This document shows, piece by piece, positions 37,146 through 45,911 of a DNA stretch of 64,000 nt (positions are counted from its first letter, which is position 1; the number at the start of each line of letters is the position of its first letter). Origin of the DNA: Shewanella basaltis (GTDB taxonomy: Bacteria > Pseudomonadota > Gammaproteobacteria > Enterobacterales > Shewanellaceae); NCBI RefSeq assembly GCF_023283885.1, contig NZ_JAKILA010000002.1, positions 248,001-312,000 of the forward strand, given 5' to 3'. The notes beneath the pieces are model-generated. The model saw only the letters and a program-made list of their open reading frames with translations, was not told the DNA's origin and made no database searches. The translations under genes were made by a program, and so were the position numbers.

Positions 37146-37857
37146 AGCCGCAGCGTATACTCAGTTCGATAACAAAACATCGATTGTTGAACAGTATGCA
37201 CCGTTGGTGAAAAGAATTGCTCATCATATGTTGGCAAGATTGCCCGCATCAGTGCAACTGGATGATTTATTACAAGCAGGTATGATGGGGCTTCTTGAAG
37301 CATCATCAAAATTTGATGGCAGTAAAGGGGCGAAATTTGAAACCTTTGCTGGTATACGTATTCGTGGGGCGATGATAGATGAAATTCGCCGCGGAGACTG
37401 GGTTCCGCGCTCAGTTCATCGTAATAATCGTCGTGTAGCTCAAGTTATTGATGAACTTGAACAACTGTTAGGACGTGATGCACGAGACACAGAAATTGCT
37501 GAAAAACTTGATATGTCTCTCGATGAGTACCATCATATCTTAAATGATGTTTCTGTAGGTAAAATCATAGGCATAGAAGACCTTGGTGTTTCTCAAGATG
37601 TGTTGAGCACAAACGAAGAGTCACCAGATGAAGCTTTTGATTCTCTAGCTGAGACTCAATTTCAATCAGCATTGGTTGAAGCAATTAAAACATTGCCCGA
37701 AAGAGATGCATTAGTGTTGTCGTTATATTATGACGAAGCATTAAATTTAAAAGAAATTGGTGCCATCCTTGAGGTTAGCGAGTCGCGAGTAAGTCAGATA
37801 TTAAGTCAGGCTATGCTCAGATTAAAAGCTAAACTCAAGCATTGGACACAAGAATAA
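37138..37857 (+). CDS. fliA: RNA polymerase sigma-28 factor FliA
   Basis: FliA directs transcription of late flagellar and chemotaxis genes. The 239-residue protein shows region 2 (PLVKRIAHHMLARLPASVQL, DLLQAGMMGLLEA, FETFAGIRIRGAMIDEIR), region 3 and region 4 (LNLKEIGAILEVSESRVSQI). Translation starts at GTG 37138 inside the end of flhG. Predicted target promoters are visible in this window before flagellins 2 and 3. No flgM gene is in the window, so its usual inhibitor must be encoded elsewhere. Confidence 0.96.
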   Translation: MNKAAAYTQFDNKTSIVEQYAPLVKRIAHHMLARLPASVQLDDLLQAGMMGLLEASSKFDGSKGAKFETFAGIRIRGAMIDEIRRGDWVPRSVHRNNRRVAQVIDELEQLLGRDARDTEIAEKLDMSLDEYHHILNDVSVGKIIGIEDLGVSQDVLSTNEESPDEAFDSLAETQFQSALVEAIKTLPERDALVLSLYYDEALNLKEIGAILEVSESRVSQILSQAMLRLKAKLKHWTQE

Positions 37858-37902
37858 TAACTAATTATAGAGCAAACGAGTGTCAGCTCACCGGAGGAAA
37901 CC

Positions 37903-38286
37903 TTGGACAAGAATATGAAGATTCTTATTGTTGACGACTTTTCAACAATGAGACGTATCATTAAGAACTTGTTGCGAGACTTGGGATTTAACAATACCCA
38001 AGAAGCAGATGATGGCTCAACAGCCCTACCTATGTTGCAAAAAGGTGATTTTGACTTTGTTGTAACAGACTGGAATATGCCTGGAATGCAGGGTATTGAT
38101 TTACTTAAAGCAATCCGCGCAGATGATTCACTCAAACATTTACCCGTATTAATGGTGACCGCTGAAGCTAAGCGTGAGCAAATTATTGCAGCAGCGCAAG
38201 CTGGTGTTAACGGTTATGTCGTTAAACCATTTACTGCGGCAACGTTGAAAGAAAAGCTAGATAAAATCTTTGAACGATTAGCATAA
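37903..38286 (+). CDS. cheY: Chemotaxis response regulator CheY
   Basis: CheY-P binds FliM and controls motor direction. The 127-residue single receiver domain has the acidic pair D11-D12, phospho-acceptor D56 ([10 protein letters not shown]), T86 (MVTAEAKR) and K108 (VVKPF). Translation starts at TTG 37903 ([10 protein letters not shown]) because the strong GGAGGAAACC site is 6-8 bp upstream; the in-frame ATG at 37915 is too far. It follows fliA after 45 bp and precedes cheZ by 13 bp. Confidence 0.96.
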   Translation: MDKNMKILIVDDFSTMRRIIKNLLRDLGFNNTQEADDGSTALPMLQKGDFDFVVTDWNMPGMQGIDLLKAIRADDSLKHLPVLMVTAEAKREQIIAAAQAGVNGYVVKPFTAATLKEKLDKIFERLA

Positions 38287-38299
38287 GCAAGGATAAGTC

Positions 38300-39037
38300 A
38301 TGCAGGCATCATTATCGGGGTTAATTACTCTCGAACAGGCCCAGCAACTTGTTGAACTGCTATCGGCGGGAGAGCAAGATAAAGCTGACGAAATCATCAG
38401 GGAGTTAGCACATCCTTTGCAGCGAGAGCTGTTTGAGGAGGTTGGAAAACTCACTCGCCAGTTACACAGTGCGTTAAAGGACTTTCAAGTTGATAACCGT
38501 TTATCAGAATTAGCTAAAACCGAAATTCCGGATGCTAAGGAAAGATTAAACTACGTTATTGATATGACAGAGCAAGCTGCTAATAAAACCATGGATGCGG
38601 TTGAAGAATGTTTGCCTTTGGCCGATACAATAATCAGCAATATTCAATCAGTGACTCCTATGTGGGATAAATTGATGCGTCGGGATATTGAGCTAGGTGA
38701 ATTCAAGTCACTTTGCCATGACGTTCAGCAATTTATGTCTAACAGTGAGCATGACTCAAATCGTCTTCGCGAATTGCTCAATCAAATATTGATGGCGCAA
38801 GATTTCCAAGATTTAACCGGGCAGATGATCCGCAGAGTGATTGAACTTGTGCGAGAGGTAGAGAGTAATTTAGTGTCAATGTTGACTGTGTTTGGTGAAC
38901 ATACCACTGAATCGCTGCCTACTGTTAAAGATAATAAGATAGAGGCTGAAGGCCCAATCATGAATGCCGAGTTACGTGAAGACGTGGTCACGGGTCAAGA
39001 TGAAGTTGATGATCTGCTATCAAGTCTGGGTTTCTAA
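38300..39037 (+). CDS. cheZ: CheY-P phosphatase CheZ
   Basis: CheZ removes the phosphate from CheY. The 245-residue helical protein has the active-site segment AQDFQDLTGQMIRRVIELV and the C-terminal CheY-binding peptide EVDDLLSSLGF. It is 13 bp after cheY and 15 bp before cheA. AAGGATAAG precedes the ATG. Confidence 0.95.
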   Translation: MQASLSGLITLEQAQQLVELLSAGEQDKADEIIRELAHPLQRELFEEVGKLTRQLHSALKDFQVDNRLSELAKTEIPDAKERLNYVIDMTEQAANKTMDAVEECLPLADTIISNIQSVTPMWDKLMRRDIELGEFKSLCHDVQQFMSNSEHDSNRLRELLNQILMAQDFQDLTGQMIRRVIELVREVESNLVSMLTVFGEHTTESLPTVKDNKIEAEGPIMNAELREDVVTGQDEVDDLLSSLGF

Positions 39038-39052
39038 TTAGGAGTCAATTTA

Positions 39053-41293
39053 ATGTCATTTGATGTTGATGAAGAGATACTCCAGGACTTTTTAATTGAA
39101 GCTGGTGAAATTTTAGAGCTTCTACAGGAGCAGTTGGTTGCTCTTGAAAATAATCCTGATGACAGTGATTTACTAAACGCCATTTTTCGTGGATTTCACA
39201 CAGTAAAAGGTGGAGCGGGCTTTTTAAGTTTGACTCCAATGGTTGACGTTTGTCACGAAGCCGAGAACACGTTCGATTTGCTACGTACAGGCAAACGCAG
39301 TGTTAATGCTGAGCTCATGGATATTATTTTGCAGGCTGTTGATGCCATTAATACCATGTTTGCACAAACCCAACAGGGGCAACAACAAGATCCTGCAGAT
39401 TCTGACTTACTTTCAAAGCTGAAGTTATTAAGCTCTGGTGCTCCTTTGCCTTCAGAAATGGGCGAGAGCGCTTCTGAGCCAGAAGTCATCGAAGACGCTG
39501 TTGAGGTTATTGAACCTGAGTATATTGAAGACATTACCCCACAAGCCAGCGCTGACACAAATGGTGCGGCGATTGACGAAATTGACGAATCCGAATTTGA
39601 AGCCTTGCTCGATGCATTACACGGCACAGGGAAAAGCCCTACATCTTCTGCTGGTGCGGCAATAGCCCAAGAAGCAGAGATACCTAAGTCGACAGCATCA
39701 TCTTCAAGTAGTGATGAAATCACCGACGATGAATTTGAAGCATTACTAGACGAGCTTCATGGTTCAGGGTCTTTTAAAGCTAAAGCCGAATCGGTAAGCG
39801 AAAAACCTAAACCTGCAGAACCTGTAGTTGAACCACTAGTCGATTCAGACGAAATTACTGATGATGAGTTTGAACGATTACTTGATGAATTACATGGAAA
39901 AGGCGGTGCTCCAGCTGTGGCTGCATCTCCTAAACCAACGCCAGCTAAATCACCAGAGGCTCCTAAAGCCACACCGTCATCGGCTCCTGCGGCTAAACCA
40001 GCGCCTGCACCAGCACCGAAGCCCGCAGCTGCGCCAGTTGCTAAACCTGCTGTAGCGCCAAAAGCTGACGTTGTTCAAGAAAAAGCGCCGGCAAAAGCCA
40101 ATGCGGTTCCGCAAGGTGAAACAACGGTTCGTGTTGATACTGCTCGCCTTGACCAAATTATGAATATGGTGGGTGAATTAGTACTAGTGCGCAATCGCTT
40201 AGTGAGTTTAGGCATCACTCGCGAAGACGAAGAAATGTCTAAAGCGTTAGCAAACCTTGACCTTGTTACTGCAGATTTACAGGGTGCAGTAATGAAAACC
40301 CGCATGCAACCGATTAAAAAGGTGTTTGGTCGTTTCCCTCGGGTTGTGCGCGATTTAGCGCGCACATTAAACAAAGAAATTGATTTAGTCATGATTGGTG
40401 AAGAAACCGATCTAGACAAAAATTTAGTTGAAGCATTAGCCGATCCACTCGTCCACTTAGTCCGTAACTCGGTTGATCATGGTATTGAGATGCCAATCAC
40501 TCGTGAGGCTAATGGTAAACCTCGCTCGGGCACGATAACCCTATCAGCCAGTCAAGAAGGTGATCACATCCTGCTAAAAATTGAGGATGATGGCGCGGGA
40601 ATGGACCCCGAAAAGCTAAAACAAATAGCGATCAGTCGCGGTGTGTTAGACGAAGATGCCGCGGCAAGAATGACTGATAACGAAGCGTACAATCTGATTT
40701 TTGCACCAGGTTTTTCTACCAAAGTTGAGATCTCAGACATTTCTGGTCGTGGCGTTGGTATGGATGTGGTTAAAACCCGTATTAATCAGTTAAACGGTAC
40801 TGTTCATATTGACTCAATGAAAGGTAAAGGCACCATTCTTGAGATTAAAGTGCCATTAACTTTGGCGATTATGCCAACACTTATGGTCGATGTGTCTAAG
40901 CAAGTGTTCGCTTTGCCGTTATCAAGTGTTAATGAGATTTTCAACCTAGACTTGACTAAAACCAATATTGTCGATGGTCAATTAACGGTGATTTTCCGTA
41001 ATAAAGCCGTGCCTTTATTTTATCTTGAGCAATGGCTTCACAGCAAAAAAACCAAGTTTAAGCATGGCGATAAAAAGCATGGGCATGTAGTGATTGTGCA
41101 ATTAGGTACAATGCAAATTGGTTTTGTAGTTGATGCGCTAATAGGTCAAGAAGAAGTTGTCATTAAACCCTTAGGGAGTATGTTACAAGGCACACCTGGT
41201 ATGGCTGGGGCAACAATTACATCAGATGGCGGCATCGCACTGATCCTCGATATTCCTGGTTTACTTAAACATTATGCCAAAAACAAAAAATAA
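39053..41293 (+). CDS. cheA: Chemotaxis histidine kinase CheA
   Basis: CheA is the array kinase that phosphorylates CheY and CheB. P1 (1-110) holds the phospho-accepting His49 in FRGFHTVKGGAGF. The P2 region is not recognisable; instead residues 120-350 are a long Pro/Ala- and acid-rich linker containing three copies of a motif (D/S)E(I/F)-x-(D/S)DEFE-x-LLDELHG-like, at about 176-192, 222-238 and 266-282. P3 dimerisation (about 355-415), P4 kinase (about 420-600: DPLVHLVRNSVDHGIEMP, GDGAG-type boxes) and P5 CheW-like (about 610-746) follow. In Vibrio a linker segment (LID) binds ParP; parP is encoded nearby here. Length is 746. Confidence 0.96.
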   Translation: MSFDVDEEILQDFLIEAGEILELLQEQLVALENNPDDSDLLNAIFRGFHTVKGGAGFLSLTPMVDVCHEAENTFDLLRTGKRSVNAELMDIILQAVDAINTMFAQTQQGQQQDPADSDLLSKLKLLSSGAPLPSEMGESASEPEVIEDAVEVIEPEYIEDITPQASADTNGAAIDEIDESEFEALLDALHGTGKSPTSSAGAAIAQEAEIPKSTASSSSSDEITDDEFEALLDELHGSGSFKAKAESVSEKPKPAEPVVEPLVDSDEITDDEFERLLDELHGKGGAPAVAASPKPTPAKSPEAPKATPSSAPAAKPAPAPAPKPAAAPVAKPAVAPKADVVQEKAPAKANAVPQGETTVRVDTARLDQIMNMVGELVLVRNRLVSLGITREDEEMSKALANLDLVTADLQGAVMKTRMQPIKKVFGRFPRVVRDLARTLNKEIDLVMIGEETDLDKNLVEALADPLVHLVRNSVDHGIEMPITREANGKPRSGTITLSASQEGDHILLKIEDDGAGMDPEKLKQIAISRGVLDEDAAARMTDNEAYNLIFAPGFSTKVEISDISGRGVGMDVVKTRINQLNGTVHIDSMKGKGTILEIKVPLTLAIMPTLMVDVSKQVFALPLSSVNEIFNLDLTKTNIVDGQLTVIFRNKAVPLFYLEQWLHSKKTKFKHGDKKHGHVVIVQLGTMQIGFVVDALIGQEEVVIKPLGSMLQGTPGMAGATITSDGGIALILDIPGLLKHYAKNKK

Positions 41294-41318
41294 AAAGTTC
41301 CATAATTTAAGGAATTAA

Positions 41319-42536
41319 ATGGCTATAAAAGTATTAGTTGTAGATGATTCTAGCTTTTTTCGACGTCGAGTCAGTGAGATTGTTAACCAAGATCCTGATC
41401 TCGAGGTCATTGCTGTTGCTGTTAATGGCAAAGAAGCGGTTGATATGGCTGCAAAGTTAAAACCTCAAGTGATAACCATGGATATTGAAATGCCTGTGAT
41501 GGACGGTATTAGTGCTGTCAGAGCAATCATGGCCAATAATCCAACGCCTATTTTAATGTTTTCATCCTTGACTCATGATGGGGCTAAAGCAACACTCGAC
41601 GCACTCGAAGCGGGTGCATTAGATTTTTTGCCTAAGCGTTTTGAAGATATTGCGACCAACAAAGATGAAGCTATTTTGTTGCTGCAACAACGGATTAAAG
41701 CTCTTGGACGCCGTAGAATATACCGTCCAAGCATTGCACCTTTGCCTGCGAGTAGTTCAGAATCTCGTCGCCCTATAGGTGGCGCAGAATCAACACTCGC
41801 AGCACGTCGACCGTTAACCTCAAGATTATCGAATCACAGTGCAACAAATAGTGCGCTGACATTATCTCAACGTGCTTCTGCTTCATCACCTGTTGAGCGA
41901 CAAAGCCAACAAGCGGCTCCGGTCAGTTCGTCAGTTGCTAGCATTAGAGCCAGTGGTAAACAATACAAGCTATTACTTATTGGGACCTCTACAGGAGGGC
42001 CTGTTGCGCTGCAAAAAGTATTGACGGCATTCCCTGCCAATTATCCTCATCCTATCGTGTTAATACAGCATATGCCTGCCGCATTTACTCCTGCGTTTTC
42101 TGCTCGTTTGAACTCATTGTGCAAAATTGAAGTGAAAGAAGCTGAAAATGGTGATGTGATGCGTTCTGGTTGTGCTTATCTTGCTCCTGGTGGAATGCAG
42201 CTGATGATTGAGCGTACGGGAATGACCGGGCGCTTAAAGGTGGTCGCAGGCAATAGCGACATGAATTACAAGCCTTGTGTTGACATCACATTTGCCTCAG
42301 CGTCAAAAGCCTTTGGTGGTGACGTATTAGCAGTTGTGTTAACCGGTATGGGAGCAGATGGTCGGGAAGGGGCGAGAATGCTTAAATCGGCAGGGGCGAC
42401 CATTTGGGCTCAAGATGAGGCCAGTTGCGTCGTTTATGGTATGCCACAAGCGGTGGCATCTGCGGGGCTTGCAGCGCATTCTATTTCGCTTGATTCTATG
42501 GCTGAGGCTATTTTAAAAGAGACAAGTCGTGGCTAA
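41319..42536 (+). CDS. cheB: Chemotaxis protein-glutamate methylesterase CheB
   Basis: CheB demethylates chemoreceptors for adaptation. The 405-residue protein has a receiver domain (1-120, [15 protein letters not shown], phospho-site in [11 protein letters not shown]), a long Ser/Arg-rich linker (about 135-215) and a methylesterase domain with the catalytic Ser in [12 protein letters not shown], His in [12 protein letters not shown] and Asp in [12 protein letters not shown]. The end overlaps the next gene by 8 bases. No cheR gene is in the window, so the methyltransferase must be elsewhere. Confidence 0.96.
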   Translation: MAIKVLVVDDSSFFRRRVSEIVNQDPDLEVIAVAVNGKEAVDMAAKLKPQVITMDIEMPVMDGISAVRAIMANNPTPILMFSSLTHDGAKATLDALEAGALDFLPKRFEDIATNKDEAILLLQQRIKALGRRRIYRPSIAPLPASSSESRRPIGGAESTLAARRPLTSRLSNHSATNSALTLSQRASASSPVERQSQQAAPVSSSVASIRASGKQYKLLLIGTSTGGPVALQKVLTAFPANYPHPIVLIQHMPAAFTPAFSARLNSLCKIEVKEAENGDVMRSGCAYLAPGGMQLMIERTGMTGRLKVVAGNSDMNYKPCVDITFASASKAFGGDVLAVVLTGMGADGREGARMLKSAGATIWAQDEASCVVYGMPQAVASAGLAAHSISLDSMAEAILKETSRG

Positions 42537-42981
42537 CTCAACGACCTCTCTCACGACTAAGCTGACGTTGGGTTTATTTTTGTGCTTGGTTGCCATTCTA
42601 GTATTAGGCAGTTTATATGTCGATTCGCAGCGTAAAATGTCTTTACTCTCAAAAGAAATTGAGCAATTAAAGGCCTCGCAAGTGCTATTGATGGTACCTG
42701 AAGATCAAGCTGAACACATTGCTAACTGGTTGTTGAATCATCCTGAGCAAACCCAAGCCATGATAAACCAAACGGGTAAAAATGAAGCTAAAAGTGTGCT
42801 AATTGGCCCAGGGGCAGCCGTGGCAACTAATGACCAATTATCATCCCCGGCTGACAGCTCACAGACATTGCCGTCACAAGAGGTTATCGTGTCTGAAAAC
42901 GCCCAAGGCGTTAAAGTCATTAGTTTGCCTAATGGGGGTATTCGAGTCACGACTCGGGAAGATACCCCACAAAAACAATAA
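42529..42981 (+). CDS. Small single-pass membrane protein in the che operon, function unknown
   Basis: A 150-residue protein I cannot assign to a named family. It has a short N-terminal tail, one membrane helix (about 10-30, [20 protein letters not shown]), a short charged coiled segment ([20 protein letters not shown]), an acidic/Gln-rich middle and a C-terminal part with [15 protein letters not shown]. Translation starts at GTG 42529 overlapping the cheB end, and parC starts 40 bp after it, so it is clearly co-expressed with the array-positioning genes. A role in polar array anchoring is possible but is only inference from position. Confidence 0.8.
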   Translation: MANSTTSLTTKLTLGLFLCLVAILVLGSLYVDSQRKMSLLSKEIEQLKASQVLLMVPEDQAEHIANWLLNHPEQTQAMINQTGKNEAKSVLIGPGAAVATNDQLSSPADSSQTLPSQEVIVSENAQGVKVISLPNGGIRVTTREDTPQKQ

Positions 42982-43021
42982 TGAGCAATCCATCGAACAG
43001 TGATAAGTTGAGAGGCTTTTT

Positions 43022-43816
43022 TTGAAAGTATGGACAGTGGCAAATCAAAAAGGTGGTGTTGGTAAAACCACCACTGTTGCAAGCCTTGCTGGAGCAATAG
43101 CCAAGCGTGGGCAACGAGTATTGATGATTGATACCGATCCTCATGCGTCATTGGGCTATTATCTTGGTATTGATTCAGAAGAAGTGCCGGGCTCACTTTA
43201 TGATGTATTTGTTAATCATCAGACCTTGACTAAAGAATTGGTTTTGCAAAATGTGATCCCCACTCAAATTGAAGGGCTAGACATCATTCCTGCAAATATG
43301 GCCCTGGCAACATTAGACCGCTCTTTGGGACATCAAGAGGGAATGGGCTTGGTGCTTCGCAATTTATTGTCATTAGTAGAAGAACAATATGATGTGGCCA
43401 TTATTGATTGCCCTCCCGTACTAGGGGTGTTAATGGTCAATGCACTTGCTGCCAGTGAACATATTATCATTCCGGTGCAGACCGAGTTTTTGGCGATTAA
43501 AGGCTTAGAAAGAATGGTAAAAACCATGGAGATTATGGGCCGTTCTAAAAAGACACGCTACAGTTATACCGTGCTACCAACCATGTATGACAAACGCACT
43601 AAAGCATCACCAATCGCATTGCAATTTTTACAAGACAAGTATGGTCAAACATTATGGCCAAATGATGTGATCCCTGTTGATACTAAATTCAGAGACGCCA
43701 GTTTAGCGCATTTACCGGCATCCCATTACTCACCAACGAGTCGTGGGGTTAAAGCATATAATCGCTTGCTTGATTTTTTATTCGCTCGGGAGTTTGCTCA
43801 TGTCAAAATCGGTTGA
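43022..43816 (+). CDS. parC: ParA-like ATPase ParC (polar chemotaxis array positioning)
   Basis: ParC is a ParA/MinD-type ATPase that brings chemotaxis arrays to the cell pole in Vibrio. The 264-residue protein starts MKVWTVANQKGGVGKTTTV (deviant Walker A), with MIDTDPHASLGYYLG and DCPPVLGVLMVNALAAS. Location between cheB and cheW, together with the next gene, distinguishes it from chromosomal parA. It starts at TTG 43022; AGAGG lies 6 bp upstream and no in-frame ATG is available. It overlaps parP by 17 bases. Confidence 0.9.
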   Translation: MKVWTVANQKGGVGKTTTVASLAGAIAKRGQRVLMIDTDPHASLGYYLGIDSEEVPGSLYDVFVNHQTLTKELVLQNVIPTQIEGLDIIPANMALATLDRSLGHQEGMGLVLRNLLSLVEEQYDVAIIDCPPVLGVLMVNALAASEHIIIPVQTEFLAIKGLERMVKTMEIMGRSKKTRYSYTVLPTMYDKRTKASPIALQFLQDKYGQTLWPNDVIPVDTKFRDASLAHLPASHYSPTSRGVKAYNRLLDFLFAREFAHVKIG

Positions 43817-44864
43817 TGAAACTGTTTTTGATTATTTCAGTTTGTTATTACAGGAACCGGCACCTGCCAAGACCGTAATACAGCCTGAAGCTAAACCAGT
43901 TAAAGGAACTACTTCAAGTCCTTCTGCGCCAGCGGTGGACAGCAAAAGTGTGGTAGATACCTACGTTAATAATAAGCCCGAGGCGTTGATGCCAAATGCA
44001 TCAACATCAAAAGTTATCGGTAGCCGAAGCTTTGCTGAACCTGCAACACAGGTCGATAAATTAGCACTTGAAAAACTCTTGTCTGCTGTGACCCAAGCAG
44101 ACAAACAAACTGATATTCAATTGCAAATTAAAGCCAGTGCCAAAAGAGTGCGTGAGGCTATTAGTCAAACAGAGACTAAAACTCTTGCGCCATCAGTTGA
44201 CGGTGTGCAATTACAAAAAACGCCTCTAGCGGGTAAAGAAATCAACTCGTTAGTCGATATAAAAACAGATGATAGTACGCTTAATGCGTTAAAAGACGCT
44301 ATTATTAAGCATGACAAACTCGCAGAGGAAAAATCTGCCCAGCAATTGCAACACGCCAAGGGTGCAATACCACCCAGTGTGACTCAAAATTTACAAGACG
44401 TGTTAGACGATGAGTTTCAGGTGTTATTTTTTAATGTTGCAGGATTAACGTTAGCCGTGCCGTTAGTGAGTTTAGGTGGCATTATCAAGATAGATAAAAT
44501 CAATCATCTTATTGGTCGACCATCGTGGTTTAAAGGTGTGCAAACACACCGCGACAGTAAAATTAATGTGGTTGATACTTGTGCCTGGGTGATGCCAGAA
44601 AAATATTCACCAGAACTGGCAGAAACGGTAAATTATCAATATCTTGTTATGCTAGAAAATAGTGCTTGGGGGTTAACCTGTGAGTCACTGGTTAATGCCG
44701 TTAAAATAGATAAATCTCACGTCAATTGGCGTGAAAAACCAGGTAAGCGACCATGGCTTGCTGGGGTAGTAAAACAACAAATGTGTGGTATTTTGCATGT
44801 TCAAGCATTAATTGAAATGCTTGATGCTGGTTTAGGTTGTCAGGATTCGATTGACCGAGGTTAA
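43800..44864 (+). CDS. parP: CheW-like array-integration protein ParP
   Basis: ParP links ParC to the chemotaxis array and stabilises CheA in it. The 354-residue protein has a long variable N-terminal region (1-190, Lys/Ala/Thr-rich, no membrane segment) and a C-terminal CheW-like domain (about 200-350: VLFFNVAGLTLAVPLVSLG, HLIGRPSWFKGVQ), the array integration and formation part. ATG 43800 is chosen since GGGAG lies just before; an in-frame GTG at 43743 lies deep in parC and is rejected. Three bases separate it from cheW. Confidence 0.9.
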   Translation: MSKSVDETVFDYFSLLLQEPAPAKTVIQPEAKPVKGTTSSPSAPAVDSKSVVDTYVNNKPEALMPNASTSKVIGSRSFAEPATQVDKLALEKLLSAVTQADKQTDIQLQIKASAKRVREAISQTETKTLAPSVDGVQLQKTPLAGKEINSLVDIKTDDSTLNALKDAIIKHDKLAEEKSAQQLQHAKGAIPPSVTQNLQDVLDDEFQVLFFNVAGLTLAVPLVSLGGIIKIDKINHLIGRPSWFKGVQTHRDSKINVVDTCAWVMPEKYSPELAETVNYQYLVMLENSAWGLTCESLVNAVKIDKSHVNWREKPGKRPWLAGVVKQQMCGILHVQALIEMLDAGLGCQDSIDRG

Positions 44865-44866
44865 CT

Positions 44867-45361
44867 ATGAGCGATTCTAGAAGTGTAGCAGCTGTTGCTG
44901 CGGGTAAAGACGATGCGGTATTACAATGGGTGACATTTAAGCTAGACCATGAAACCTACGGCATAAATGTTATGCAGGTACAAGAAGTATTACGTTATAC
45001 CGAGATTGCGCCAGTACCCGGTGCACCTCATTATGTGTTGGGTATTATTAATCTTCGCGGTAACGTGGTAACCGTCATTGATACTCGGTCACGCTTTGGT
45101 TTGCAATCAGCTGAACTTGACGACTCAACCCGAATTGTTATTATCGAGGCTGAAAAGCAAGTGATTGGTATTTTGGTCGACAGCGTTGCAGAAGTCGTTT
45201 ATTTACGCCGCTCTGAAATAGACAATGCACCAAACGTGGGTACTGAAGAAAGCGCCAAGTTTATTCAAGGTGTGAGTAATCGTGATAATGAACTATTGAT
45301 TTTAGTAGATCTAGACAAGCTATTGTCTGATGAAGAGTGGGTTGAATTAACTCAACTCTAA
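44867..45361 (+). CDS. cheW: Chemotaxis coupling protein CheW
   Basis: CheW couples chemoreceptors to CheA. The 164-residue protein is a single CheW domain: WVTFKLDHETYGINVMQVQE, VPGAPHYVLGIINLRGNVV and VDSVAEVVYLRRSEI. It lies 2 bp after parP. A hairpin terminator follows 17 bp after the stop, ending the long flhA-che transcription unit. Confidence 0.96.
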   Translation: MSDSRSVAAVAAGKDDAVLQWVTFKLDHETYGINVMQVQEVLRYTEIAPVPGAPHYVLGIINLRGNVVTVIDTRSRFGLQSAELDDSTRIVIIEAEKQVIGILVDSVAEVVYLRRSEIDNAPNVGTEESAKFIQGVSNRDNELLILVDLDKLLSDEEWVELTQL

Positions 45362-45378
45362 AATCAAGGTTGTAACCC

Positions 45379-45408
45379 AAAAGCCAACCCTTGTATGTTG
45401 GCTTTTTT
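45379..45408 (+). terminator. Rho-independent terminator after cheW
   Basis: AAAAGCCAAC / GTTGGCTTTT, a 10-bp stem with an 8-base loop and six T residues. Confidence 0.87.
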
Positions 45409-45443
45409 GTTTTGCTCGACTACATGGCTGTATGGGTACATAG

Positions 45444-45842
45444 ATGGGTGATGAATTGTTAATTGCAGCACTAGTTTGCGTGGTAGGCTGCCTGGGCATG
45501 GTGCTTTATTTACAGAAACAATCACGCAAGTTAAAAACCAAAGTTGACGCTTTAACGGTTTTGGTCAAAGAAAGTGATCGTCAACGTGAAACCGTAAAGC
45601 GTGAATTGCATGAACTTCGAAGCGGTACTATTGGGGTTGGTCGTCGTGTTCTTGAGTTAGAGAAAAAGCTCTCCCAGCAGTCAGACAAGCTCGAAGAAGC
45701 CAGTCAACAAGACCCACAAGCTAAGTTATATTCTCGCGCTGTTAAAATGGTGGGCTTAGGGGCTGGAGTGGAAGAGTTAATGCAAGAGTGTGAGTTACCT
45801 AAAGCAGAGGCTGAACTGATTTTGCGATTGCATAGAAAATAA
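45444..45842 (+). CDS. DUF2802 family protein
   Basis: A 132-residue protein usually found right after cheW in Shewanella and Vibrio. It has an N-terminal membrane helix (about 4-22, LLIAALVCVVGCLGMVLYL), a coiled-coil (about 25-95) and a C-terminal helix-turn-helix-like segment (AVKMVGLGAGVEELMQECEL, PKAEAELILRLH) typical of the DUF2802 family. Function is unknown; its conserved place beside cheW hints at a polar or chemotaxis role. It lies after the cheW terminator, so read-through or a promoter of its own in the 80-bp gap would be needed. Confidence 0.85.
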   Translation: MGDELLIAALVCVVGCLGMVLYLQKQSRKLKTKVDALTVLVKESDRQRETVKRELHELRSGTIGVGRRVLELEKKLSQQSDKLEEASQQDPQAKLYSRAVKMVGLGAGVEELMQECELPKAEAELILRLHRK

Positions 45843-45861
45843 TCATTACAACGAGTGAAAT

Positions 45862-45891
45862 AAAAACGCCATCAAATTTGATGGCGCTTTT
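45862..45891. terminator. Bidirectional terminator between DUF2802 gene and rRNA methyltransferase gene
   Basis: A perfect 20-bp palindrome CGCCATCAAATTTGATGGCG (45867-45886), flanked by an A-run on the left and TTTT on the right, between two convergent genes. It can serve both strands. Confidence 0.87.
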
Positions 45892-45911
45892 ATTTACCTA
45901 TGATTCAGTAT

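Noticed and set aside
43743..43799. Upstream GTG start for parP
   Set aside because: It lies deep inside parC with no ribosome site; ATG 43800 follows GGGAG and gives a normal N-terminus.
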